From Microbotryomycetes sp. JL201 (Eukaryota > Basidiomycota > Microbotryomycetes): a DNA stretch of 64,000 nucleotides. The position numbers were made by a program, and so were the translations under genes. The notes beneath the pieces are model-generated. The model saw only the letters and a program-made list of their open reading frames with translations. It did not search any database and had not been told where the DNA came from. Position 1 is the first letter of the stretch, and each line of letters starts with the position of its first letter. Positions 22,702 through 32,946 of the stretch are shown here, piece after piece. The stretch is taken from positions 62,001 to 126,000 of the forward strand of contig JAQYUZ010000006.1 in the NCBI GenBank assembly GCA_033819885.1, written 5' to 3'.

Positions 22702-23435
22702 TTAAATCAGCAATCGCTCGACCTGGTTCTGGATAGTAGCGAGCCCGGTAGGCATGTCGGTCAGCAGTTGCACATGGGGTATGAGTGTGCAATGCTCGTA
22801 CCTTGACGTTCTCAATCTGGCTCTTGAGCTCGCGAGCCTCGGACGTTGTCAAAGAGCAAGCGATGACGGGTCGAGAGACACCGCAGGCACGGCCCAATGC
22901 AATTTTGGAGGGGACAAAGACGTAACTGCGATGTCGACCGGTCTGAGCATGTCTGTTATGCCAACGATACAAGAAATGCACTCACGGGACGTTCTTGTCC
23001 TCGCACAAGAGCGGCAAGTGGAGCAAGATCTAGTAAGCAGACCAAAGAAAGGTTAGCGAGCGATTTGGCATGTGAGCAAGTGCTCAAGGATCGGACCTCA
23101 ATGGGCTCGGTGTCTGCGGGAGGCGCGAGAACGGGTCAGCTCAGGATCATCAGCCGCTGCTAACGACAGAGGCGCGACGCACCAGCAGTCATGATGATAA
23201 TCTCCGAGATACCACGGTTGAGCGTCTTTGTGGCTTCGTTGGCGCCCTTCTTGAGCTGCTTGTAATGCGACGCCTGCTGAACCAAGTCGAGGATCTGGTT
23301 CGTCAAGGCGGCATCGGCCAGAGGGAACGCCTTGGGGTTGACTGCAGCGGCCTATTCAGCAAACAAGTGCGCAGATGTGGTCAGTAATCAGTGACCGCGG
23401 CTTCGGCGGCATGACCAAGTCGGTCCGCTCACCAT
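22702..23435 (-). CDS. SNU13: U4/U6.U5 snRNP and box C/D snoRNP protein Snu13 (15.5K)
   Basis: An L7Ae-family protein that binds kink-turns in U4 snRNA and in box C/D snoRNAs, so it acts in splicing and rRNA modification in the nucleus. Six exons give about 128 residues, almost collinear with yeast and human orthologues: [106 protein letters not shown] and a last exon NQVERLLI. The RNA-binding [12 protein letters not shown] signature is intact. The coding ATG (23435-23433) is followed directly by a GTGAGC donor, so the first coding exon is the initiator codon alone; the second begins at 23351 with GCCGCTGCAGTC. One exon is only 17 bp (DTEPIE). Confidence 0.95.
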
Positions 23436-24012
23436 TCTGTCGGATAGGTATGGTCTAGAGACAAATGAAGATGGGCGAGCTCACGTTAGAGATCACTGCT
23501 CCTGTAGATGCCGATGCCTAGTCAGCGCGCAGTCCTCTGACAGCCCAGCAGGAGTCGAGCAAAAAAAGACGCCGACATCCGATCAGCGGCTGAAACACTG
23601 TCTGCACAGCAGAGTGCACCACAGCCAGTTCCTCTCATAAACAACGTGGCTGGCAAAAGGTAGACTCACAGGGTTGCGGTAGTGCAAGAGAGGTCTCCGA
23701 CTGGTTAGCGTCAAAGCTCGGCGCACCAGACACAGGAGGTGAGATGACTTGGCTGCAAAAGCGGGCTGAGTCAGTTTTTTAAGTAAGCTTAGAGCTGCGC
23801 TGTGAATGATCCGAGCCTAAGTTTGTCTAATAGTTTGCCAACCACTCTGAGGAGCACGTGACTTTGTAGACTCGCATGCGGCCGCCCCCAGCCAGCGCGG
23901 ATCTTTCGCCTCTGTACTGGCCTCGCCCACACTGCTGCTGCTTCGATATTCCCGAGCTCAAGTGAAACGTATCCCAACCTTCACACGAGGTCTGAGCTAC
24001 ATCCAAAGCAAG
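23436..24012. promoter_or_regulatory. Divergent promoter between SNU13 and the macrodomain gene
   Basis: 577 bp separate two ATGs that point away from each other. No open frame with coding character and no box C/D or H/ACA signature was found. It probably holds two 5' leaders and promoters. A non-ATG frame extends upstream of the macrodomain ATG to a GTG at 23962. Confidence 0.45.
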
Positions 24013-25110
24013 ATGCCATCTATTCTCGCGCCGAGCGAGCTCAATACGCTCGCAGATCTATACGAGAGCGGCAAGCTGCAGCAAGCTCCCGAGAAGTACT
24101 ACACTCCCAACGAGGATCACAATGGCAAAGTCTCTCTGTGGCAGGGCGACATCACTGTGAGTATCTGGTCCCGACTTCGGGCGCGAGCAAGCGATGACGT
24201 CGTTGCACTCTTGGTAAAGAAATTGGCCGTCGACGCCATCTTGAACGCTGCAAACAAGTCTTTGCTCGGAGGTGGTGGCGTTGATGGTGCGATCCACAGA
24301 GCGGCCGGCCCAGATTTGAAAAAGGAGTGTCAGACGTTGAACGGTGCCGAAACGGGCCAGGTCAAGATGACGAAAGGCTACAACTTGCCGGCCAAGTACG
24401 TCTTACACGCAGTTGGACCAGTATATAGCGGGAAGAAGGCCGGAGAGAACGAGAAGATGCTCAGGTCCTGTTATAGTGGCGCGCTCGAGCTCGTTCGCGA
24501 AGCGGGCTTGCGCTCGGTGGTCAGTCCGCGGACTCATCCAACTCAAATGTGTACTTAATACTTGTTTGCAGGCCCTGTGTTCTATTTCGACTGGTGTCTA
24601 TGGATATCCCAAAGACGAAGCAACGCCGATTGCGCTCGATGAAGTGCGAGCGTTTCTTGACAAGCATGGAAGAGACGTAAGCTTCGATTGAGAGCACACA
24701 CTCAAGCCAAGGATCTCAAAGCTGTTTCTCAGGTCGATCACGTCATTTTCTGCGTATTCAGCGCGGAAGACGTTGAAATCTACGAAGAACACCTAGCACG
24801 TTTCTTTCCTCCAGCTTCCACACCTCCTCGCCCTCTTGCACAGCCGTCTTCGTCTCAGAGATTGTCAGACATGGAAAGCACTCCTCCGGAATCTGACGAC
24901 CCGTCTGCTCGTAGAAACTCGACAGACGAAGCTGTGACGACTGCTCAGGCCGATCCATCTTCAATGACGGACGAAACTCGAGACGGTCAGACGGTAGCGC
25001 TTCCCAAAGCTCTCGGCCACATCAAACGAGGCTTAGCGCGAGAAGAAGTCGGTCCAGAGGAGACGGTCAGGGGCGAAGTGGCAAAAGGGGAGACCGCTGC
25101 TGATGCATGA
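24013..25110 (+). CDS. MacroD-type macrodomain protein (ADP-ribose/O-acetyl-ADP-ribose hydrolase family)
   Basis: Four exons. After a short N terminus (MPSILAPSELNTLADLYESG) and WQGDIT, the macrodomain shows the MacroD signature LAVDAILNAANKSLLGGGG, VDGAIHRAAGPDLKKEC, then VKMTKGYNLPAKYVLHAVGP and SISTGVYGYPKDEAT. In this family these residues bind ADP-ribose and allow hydrolysis of mono-ADP-ribose on acidic side chains or of O-acetyl-ADP-ribose. The GGGGVDGAIH loop is intact, so the enzyme is probably active. A ~110-residue low-complexity C terminus (Ser/Pro, then Glu/Gly/Val repeats) follows VDHVIFCVFSAEDVEIYEEH. The frame extends upstream to a GTG, but the first ATG is at 24013. The first intron is a multiple of three without stops, so its retention would not break the frame. 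RPT4 starts 115 bp downstream. Confidence 0.9.
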
Positions 25111-25225
25111 GAGCGATTCGAGTCTGAGAGAATTGTTGTATAGCCTTCAGCTCCTTTTCTTGTCTGAAGTGTTAGACGTGTTCTTGCCAATGCGTTCCAG
25201 GTATATCGCTTCCGCTCAGACCACA

Positions 25226-27126
25226 ATGTCGGCCCAACCAGGACCGAGCTCGCAGTCGAGTGCAACGGCACAGCCAGAGCCATCACCAAAAGAGCAAGCT
25301 CTCACTGCCTACCGCAAAGTCAGTTGAAGCCTCAGGGCACCGGCAGACGCGCCGCCGAGCGAAGACGAGACGCAAGCTGACGCAACAATGCGCCGCACCG
25401 CAGAAACTGAAAGAGCACGAGGCACTCGAGACGGGTCTGAAGAAGCGTAAGCGGTTTGCGAGCGAGACGATGTCGGTTGTGGGCTGGCAGACAGAGCTGA
25501 TTCGCTCGTTGTCGGCGCCTTGCAGTGAGGCAATCGCTCAAGCAGCTCGAGGCAGACTACGACAAGAGTGAGGATGACATCAAAGCACTACAATCTGTCG
25601 GACAAATTATTGGCGAGGTGCTCAAGCAACTCGACGACGAGCGATGTGAGTGCGCGTCGTCATTGCCCGGCGCTGCAATCAACTAGCTCAGCTGTGTCTG
25701 ACGCGTATCACGGGCATGCAGTCATTGTCAAAGCTTCATCAGGTCCGCGATACGTTGTTGGCTGCAGGGCGGCTGTCCCAAAGGACAAGCTCAAGGCGGG
25801 CGTGCGCGTCTCGCTCGACATGACTACCTTGACGATCATGAGGTGAGCTCGCCCTGGACGCCGCATTTGGGACCACAGATGGTGAACCAGTGGCGTCTAC
25901 AGGATTTTGCCAAGAGAAGTCGACCCCCTCGTCTACAATATGAGCACCGAAGACCCAGGAGGAGCATCATTTGCAGGCATTGGAGGTTTGGGCGACCAAA
26001 TCCGAGAGCTGCGAGAGGCAAGCGTGCTGGCACTTGAGCGGCAACCCTATTGCTGACAAGCTTTGGTCAGGTGATCGAGTTGCCACTGATGAACCCCGAG
26101 TTGTTCATGCGTGTCGGTATCAAGCCTCCCAAAGGTGAGACACACTCAAATCACACGTTTGTTATCTCGACAGCTCATGTTTGTCATTGCAGGCGTCCTG
26201 CTTTATGGTCCGCCCGGCACTGGCAAAACGTTGCTCGCACGTGCCGTCGCCGCCACATTGTCTACAAACTTTTTGAAGGTCGTCGCCTCAGCCATCGTCG
26301 ACAAGTACATTGGAGAGAGTGCAAGATTGATTCGTGAAATGTTTGCGTACGCCAAGGAGCACGAGCCGTGCATCATTTTCATGGACGAGATTGATGCCAT
26401 TGGCGGTCGGCGATTTTCCGAAGGCACGAGTGCAGATCGCGAGATTCAACGAACTTTGATGGAGGTGAGACGTTTGTCGAATCCCGTGCAGCAGCTATAC
26501 TCGTGCTGAGGCTCGTTTAATTGTAGCTGCTCAACTGCTTGGACGGCTTTGACTACCTGGGCAAGACCAAAGTCATCTTTGCTACCAACAGGGTGAGCCT
26601 TGACAAGACGTCACAAGACCTTTGAGCAATCTTTGTTAAAGTCGCTGGATCGCAGCCCGATACGCTCGATCCGGCGCTGCTTCGACCGGGCCGCATTGAC
26701 CGGAAGATTGAAATCCCGTTGCCGAACGAGACTGCTCGAATGGAAATCCTCAAGATTCACGCTGGACCGATCCGAAAGAGTGGCGAGATTGATTACGAGG
26801 CGATCGTCAAGCTTAGTGAAGGATTCAACGGCGCCGATTTGCGGAATATTTGCACAGAAGCCGGCATGTTTGCCATCAGGTGAGTCGTTGTCTGCGTCAG
26901 ATTTGCCAACGACATACTGAGATGCCTTTCGGCGGGCTGGAAATCAGAGACGATCGCGACTATTGCGTGCAGGACGATTTCATGAAGGGCGCGAGGAAGT
27001 TGCAGGTGCGCCAGATCCTTTCTTGCCCCTCACAGGGCTGTTTTTGGCTGATTTTTGGGCATACAAACTTGTCTTGTGTAGGAGGCAAAGAAGCACGAGA
27101 GTCAGCTGGATTATGACAAGCCGTAA
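25226..27126 (+). CDS. RPT4: 26S proteasome regulatory ATPase Rpt4 (PSMC6 type)
   Basis: One of six AAA+ ATPases of the 19S base that unfold substrates and open the 20S gate. Many short introns. The ATG at 25226 gives a Ser/Gln/Pro-rich start, a coiled coil, then [17 protein letters not shown], the OB region ([51 protein letters not shown]), Walker [37 protein letters not shown], Walker [80 protein letters not shown] and [19 protein letters not shown]. The C terminus ([10 protein letters not shown]) lacks an HbYX motif, as expected for Rpt4. Collinear with the human protein. The E2 gene begins 75 bp downstream on the same strand. Confidence 0.95.
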
Positions 27127-27201
27127 TGGGGGCATGATGGGGCATGATGGAGCATGTCAATTCTGCAATAGTAAATTTGCTAGCGACATCGACATGTAAA
27201 G

Positions 27202-28532
27202 ATGGATCAGTGTCAGAGCGCGACTGGCTCGTCGCATTCAAGCTCTTCCCTTGACGACACGATGAGCGGAGCTGCGAGCCGTCGCCTCGGCAAAGAGTAC
27301 GCCGAGCTGTCACAGGACTGGCCAGAATACGTTGTTGCGACGCCCGATGAGAGCAACATCCTGCATTGGGTCAGTCCTGGCAGTGCCGTCATGACCAGTC
27401 CCGCCCTCAGCTCGCGTTCTGAGCGTCTGTGATGGGCTGCGGAGCCATATGGCGCCATGTGTGCGTGGAATGTGCTGCTGACGGTGTCAACTCGCTGCTC
27501 TGCGCTCCTCGCTCATGTCGGGCCCCGCGCGCTTTGGCCGTCTCGCGACCCTTCGCAGACGGGCACCATCACCGGTCCACCTTCATCAGCATACAGAGGT
27601 CAGTCAGGCAACATCATCAAAGCCAGTCTGCGCCCAGCTCAGCTCAAAGCTGACCATGTTGTCATCCTCAACTTGGTGCGACCGGTCTCGTGACTGCTTC
27701 TGCTCATCACATGACGCACTCGGACAGGCGGCAAGTTTAACCTTGATATCACATTCCCGATCGAGTACCCATTCAAATCTCCGAACGTGAGTCGGGTCGT
27801 ACGCTGTCTAGCTGTCTCGAAATTAAAGTACGGCTGCTTCCTCAACAGGTCAAATTCGTACGTCAGGGTCTGCATGTCAAAGGATGAGCAGTCATTTAAA
27901 ACATCTCCTTGAATGTGCACAGACGACTCGCATCTATCACCCGAACGTGACAGACGATGGAGCGATCTGCATCGGTTTGCTCAAGGTTAGATTATCGACC
28001 ACAAGATATATTGCGGACGCTTATACCGCTCACTATGCATCGTATAGGCAGAAGCATGGAAACCTTCGACCAAGATTGATCAAGGTGCGACCCTGCGCCG
28101 GTGCCCACAAGTTTGTGAGCAAAGAGCTCAAATCTCTTGCCTGTGCAGTCTTGCGAGCTTTGGTCCAACTGTTGATCGAGCCTGACCGTGAGCCAAAATC
28201 AAGGGGGCCGACTTACCGAAGAGCCAAATTCGAGACTAACGATTGGTGCTTTCTATACAGCCGATGATGCACTGGTCGCCTCCATTGCAGAGGTCAGCTT
28301 TTTTCCAACACGTCCTCGAAAGCATTTACAGGCTAGAGTTTGCGCATGACTGATGGCATTATCGAATTGGCTTGATTAGGTCTACAACACTGATCGCTCA
28401 AAGTTTGATCAAACCGCTCAAGAATGGGTCAACAAAGTGAGCTTTCGCACAGACTGAACCCTTTTGTATTTTCATTTTGAAGCCTGTTGAACTAACATGG
28501 GCGTCATTTGACTCGATCAGTACGCCAAATGA
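27202..28532 (+). CDS. Ubiquitin-conjugating enzyme E2 (Ubc4/5-like)
   Basis: About eight exons encode a single UBC fold of ~165 residues. After a Ser-rich start come RRLGKEYAELSQDWPEYVV, TGTITGPPSSAYRGGKFNLD, ITFPIEYPFKSPN, VKFVTRIYHPNVTDDGAICI with the HPN motif and the catalytic Cys (GAICIGLLK), AEAWKPSTKIDQ, VLRALVQLLIEPDPDDALVA and VYNTDRSKFDQTAQEWVNKY. The C-terminal helices resemble Ubc4/Ubc5, while AEAWKPSTKID recalls the UBE2L group, so I leave the orthologue open. An alternative in-frame ATG lies at 27262. The last exon codes only YAK plus stop (TGA 28530-28532). Two introns start with GTCAGT. Confidence 0.9.
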
Positions 28533-28739
28533 ACCTCGCACAGACTCTCTTGACAAGTCTCGTGTTTCGAACACCTTGTCATTGACGTGGATCAGAAAGA
28601 AAGATTTGTAAATCATTGACCCCCTTTTTTCTTTCAAGATGAGGAGCTCTAAGATCGATAGTACATTGCGAATATGATGAGTGCCAGATTAATGACACCG
28701 AGTCTGACAAGCGGGCACGCGTGACCGAAAAGTATCAGT

Positions 28740-30418
28740 TCATGTCTTGTGCATATTCTGCCACAAGCAAGCATCGTGGACTGACCTCGCGTCCTTGTTG
28801 AACCCGAGCAAAACGAGCAAACACCAATTGAATCCGACGACTCTGTCCAATATCCAACCCATCAATTTCTTCTTCCTCCACGTCTGATCAACTTGGAAAG
28901 GGTTCCGTGTCTTTAGCCTTAAATTTTGGCTAGTGGTCGTCGTTTGTGAAGAGCCGAGGTTAGGGTTCGAACGAGCTCGAGGTAGTTTGATGATGGCCGT
29001 GACAGGTTTGTGATCCGAACGAGTAAACTCTTGAACAGACGTGTACACTTCAACAATCGTCTTGTCGTCATTGTCACCTCTGCTTGATTGACCGACAGGG
29101 ACGACCTGAACATCGTCCCGCTCGTCACCTGCTCGATCAGCCCAAGTCGCAAACACGACACGATCTGTCCATCCCGGTACTCGTTTCTTGAAACTCTTGA
29201 ACGTATCTACAGTCCCAACTTTGTACTTATATGTCGGTTTGAAATCGATTCGAGCTTCGTGCAACCCGTGCAATGTCTTGCCCAATCGCCTTTGTTGGGT
29301 CAAAGTATCGTATTGGAACAAGGTTTCAAAATCAGAGTTTTGGATTTTGTGTGTAAGCGACGGCAGGGGTAGAGATTTAGGTTTCTTGAGCGATAGGCGG
29401 TAATTGAGGTCCTGCTCGCGTTAGAAAGAGGAACAGGAAAAGGAGTTTTTTTTGGCTGTCAGCATGGTACACGAGAATGGTCAGAAAAGAACGAGGCGCG
29501 ACTTGCACCAAAAACAAAGAGCGATGACGTGTCGTAGATCTGGCAAACCTGTTCCGCGTTCGATCCATCACGTCTGTCGCAGCTTGCAAACACGTTCAAT
29601 GGCTGCAAAGGTTTGAACTGCTTTGATTCGGCGTCGTGAGCAAAGACAAGTCTCTCGACTATTGATTGATAATCCCTGTTGCGTCGTTCGAGTCCACTGT
29701 CATGCGCCGCCAAATGAGCCGTCACGAACGTCAAGATTTGTCGGCCCTTTGACCTCGGATCAGACGAGCTGTCCCTGTCATTTTGATCCTCATCGTCGTC
29801 ACTGTCATTGACAACGATTCGTACGCCGACTGCGCCCTTGTTGCCCATCAAATTGGCGATCCCGAAAGCGGCGCTCGCCACTCTGACGTCTCTTACGTTC
29901 GCCAGCTTGTCCTGTCTGACGTACACGAGCAATGCGATCGCTCCTAAGCATTTCTTTGCCAAGACGACGTAAGGAGTTGAATAGTGTTGTGACAGCGCCG
30001 CAGTCAACTGAAAATCGTGAGCGTCCAAAGTCGCTTTGGACAAGCCGAGCAGTGCGAGGTGCTTGAAATGAGGATGAGAAACGCATCAGTCACGAACGAG
30101 CCTATCAACCGTGATCAACGTGTCCTGCGTTGTGCTTACGAGAGGAATCATTTCTTGGAAACCGATCGCGACCACGTCCGGCGCGTCTGCTCCCTCATCG
30201 TTCAATGCCTCTGCACTCTTTTGTCGAGTTTGTTTTCGTACACTCGTGCTGTCTTGATTGTCACGGTCGTCTCGTGTCGAGCGAGAAGCTGACGTTGCCT
30301 TGTCGAGCGTCGGTTTGAGCCATTGTCCCAAAGCGGTGTCGCTGCTGCCGAGTGCATCCTTGTCGGCAGAGTCAAGTCCCGTCAAATGTCCGTTGTACGT
30401 CAAAAGTTGAACCCGCAT
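28740..30418 (-). CDS. Tail-anchored inositol polyphosphate 5-phosphatase (Inp54-like)
   Basis: Hydrolyses the 5-phosphate of phosphoinositides, most likely PI(4,5)P2. The ATG at 30418 begins MRVQLLTYNG. The endonuclease/exonuclease/phosphatase fold shows IGFQEMIPL (metal-binding Glu), FGIANLMGNKGAVGVRI, ILTFVTAHLAAHDSGLERRN, DLNYRLSLKK across an intron, VPGWTDRVVFATW and FTRSDHKPVTAIIKL (catalytic Asp-His). An acidic insert lies in the middle (DSDDDEDQNDRDSSSD). No SAC, SH2 or RhoGAP domain is present. Near the C terminus a hydrophobic segment (WILDRVVGFNWCLLVLLGF) preceded by WRKKK fits a tail anchor. Yeast Inp54 likewise is a catalytic domain held on the ER by its C terminus; assignment to that subgroup rests on this architecture. 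Confidence 0.85.
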
Positions 30419-30667
30419 CGCCGTCCGAGCAAATTAGAGTGACACTGCCAGCGGAAAGAGCCGCGAATGCGCAGCATGGACACTGACGGCGATACAAAAA
30501 CTACGCCATCGCCGGGTGGAGCGCCACTCGCAGTTCATCTCCTCATGTGACGAGTATGTCTCGGTTTCAACAGTCGATGCACTTCACAAAGTCACACAAA
30601 CAAACACAAAAGATAATATACACGGTTCATCTTCGCTCGGCTTGGCACCATACGTTTCGGCCACTCG

Positions 30668-32672
30668 TTATCGAAACTCGAAACCTGCCGAGCCTCCTCT
30701 GCTGGTCTGTGGCACGTACCTCAAGTTCAACTCCTGATACGGCTCAGAGTGCCGGAAAAAGTAGAATCCAGTAATCTTGGCTTGACAGTACGAGTTGAAA
30801 CCGTAAAAGTCTCGGCAAGGGTCGTGCTCCATTGTGGCGTGAGAGGTCAGTTTGGCTTGGCCAAGAGTCTGAGAGCAAGGCGTGGTCACGGTGGAGGCGG
30901 TGGAGGATGACATCGCACGACGAGTACGGGGCGCAGCCGACGGAAACGGTTGTGCAGACGATGATGACGGAGCGCCATGCTGAGAAGAACTTCCGAGCAG
31001 GATCGCATCGAGGCTGTGACGAGTGCCTGCGGCGCGAGTGACTGGCGACGTGCTTGGCTGATGGGTCAAAATTGGACCGTGGCTGCCCAAGAACGAAGGA
31101 GGCGAGCGCGGGCCACCGGAAGAAGCCAGCGAAAAGGGCGACGTGCTGAGCGGCGGAGACGAAGGCGACGATGGACCGTCCAGATCGAAATACTCTGTGC
31201 GCCGCGACTGGCTGACTTCAAGTGCGCGCGCCCCAGTGTGGCCGCGCGGTGGGATCAAAATCGGGTGCGATTCGGTGGGAGAGCTGGCAGCGTCCCTCAA
31301 ACTGAGCGCCTGCAAATCGGCCTCAATTTCCTTGGGAGTCGCTAGCCCGGTTGCAGAGCTAGGATCAGAGTGTGCGGGTAACGGTGTTGACGGCGTGCCG
31401 CGGACAGCGGCCGCGTAAGAGAATGTGGCGCTGCTGGCCCGGCGAGGACGAGGCGGGACAGGCGACTGAGTGGCGGATGCCGACGCTGTCCCGGCGTACG
31501 AGCGTCCTCTACTCAATGTGGGTAGTGTGGCAGGAGGATCAAACCCGGTAACTTGAGCCGGCGCCGGGATGCGTTCACCTGCTTGAGGCTGAGCAGACGG
31601 GGCGCGGGTTGATACCGGTCGCGGGCGATGGAGATCGCTCGTCGAGCGCGAAGGTACTCTAGCGCGTGGAGGGGGTGACGTGGCCCTAGCTGAACTGTCT
31701 AGCAGCATGGCGTCAGGTCCGGAGCAGTCCATGTCCAGGCCTGAACATGGCGGTGGTCAGCCAAACGTGCTCGCGCTCATCACGAAGCGCGACGCACACA
31801 AGTAATAGAACCCGGCAAAGCTGGCCCCGTGAATGTTTTGAGCCTGCGAGCTCGGCACGACGAATTGTTCCTTCCAACGCATGAACAGGTATGGCTTGTT
31901 TTCGTGCTAGTGTGAATGAGCGAGAATTGGTAGTCAGCAAAATTGAAACTGTGCGCGTCGTGCGTTTTTGATCACCTTGAACGAGAATGTGGGTCGGCTT
32001 AGATTTTGTCTGAGGCTGCGTGTAAATGCCGGGAACCTGCTCCAGTGCTTCATGTCGTCTGCGTCCGTCGCGCCCCACCTGGCCGTTTTAAAGTCTTGCT
32101 TCTGCTTGATGATCTCGCCTCTGGGAAGGACGAGGGAGACGGTGCAAGACAATGTGAGTGGCTGGGATGGGCATTGCTGGTGCAAATTCTGATCTTACTC
32201 GAAGAAAGTGACGAGGCTGTCTAACTCGGGAGTGAGGTGCTGAATCTGCAGCAGGCCGGTGACGGTACCTCGTTCGAGATCGACGCTGAGGTGCGAGGCG
32301 CGGTCGTGATCCAAAGGCGTGATGGAGCAATTTCAAGAGGCGTCAGTCAGCCTTGTATTCCTGGATTGTTCTTCGGTGCGTGTGCATGCTAGCCCAGGGC
32401 GCCATGGCCGCTGCCGGTGTTCTCGGTCGGCCGACATGGCGTCATCGGCGCAATTCCCATAGCACGCAAACATGTAGTGGTCGAGGTATTGAGAGGATGA
32501 TGAACGGATGCACGACTCACGTGTCAATGTTGACCTTTACCTTGTACGAGTTGCGTCCGCTGCGCTGAACGCCTTCCCACACGGCGCCAGAGTGCAGCGG
32601 GCCCCGACCGCGCGCGTGTTGACGCTCTTCAGACGCCCACAAGCCGTCGATGGCGTCCAAGCTGGCGTCCAT
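30668..32672 (-). CDS. GID4: GID/CTLH ubiquitin ligase substrate receptor Gid4 (Vid24)
   Basis: Recognises Pro/N-degrons, for example on gluconeogenic enzymes, for the GID ligase. Exons in order: from the ATG at 32672, [126 protein letters not shown]-donor intron of ~50 bp follows, then a long exon (31740-30668). The Glu of MRWKEQF and the Ser of GASFAGFYY, degron-pocket residues in human GID4, are kept. The last exon holds ~300 Ser/Pro-rich residues before the final beta strands ([25 protein letters not shown]), where human GID4 has only a few residues between FYYICF and ISGYYYH. The intron after VNIDT is longer than most (~210 bp). Divergent promoter with SRP receptor beta. Confidence 0.9.
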
Positions 32673-32946
32673 GTTGGCCTCGTGGCTCGAGTGCGACTGC
32701 AGGGTGTGATCTGGTGGACAGCCAAGCCAATGCGGGGTCGCGTGCGAGCGCCGCCAACCAGACACACAAACAGCGCGCACAGACGTGTGGCTAGTCTCTG
32801 CTCTGCTTGAATGGCCGCGCCCGTCTCTGCTCGCGTCCCCGTCGTCGTCGTTCAGGCGTCCATCGCGCAGCGGTCAAAGGCTAACCCTTGCTCGGCGGCT
32901 CGGGGCTCGGCCCCACTTGAGCGGGTTTCACTCTCCCGCGCGCGCC
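32673..32946. promoter_or_regulatory. Divergent promoter between GID4 and SRP receptor beta
   Basis: 274 bp lie between two divergent ATGs. The stretch is GC-rich and contains no recognisable TATA box. An in-frame GTG at 32785 upstream of the SRP receptor ATG is not needed for the conserved protein. Confidence 0.4.

Noticed and set aside
23962-24012. N-terminal extension of the macrodomain protein
   Set aside because: The extension begins at GTG, not ATG. The conserved protein is complete from the ATG at 24013.
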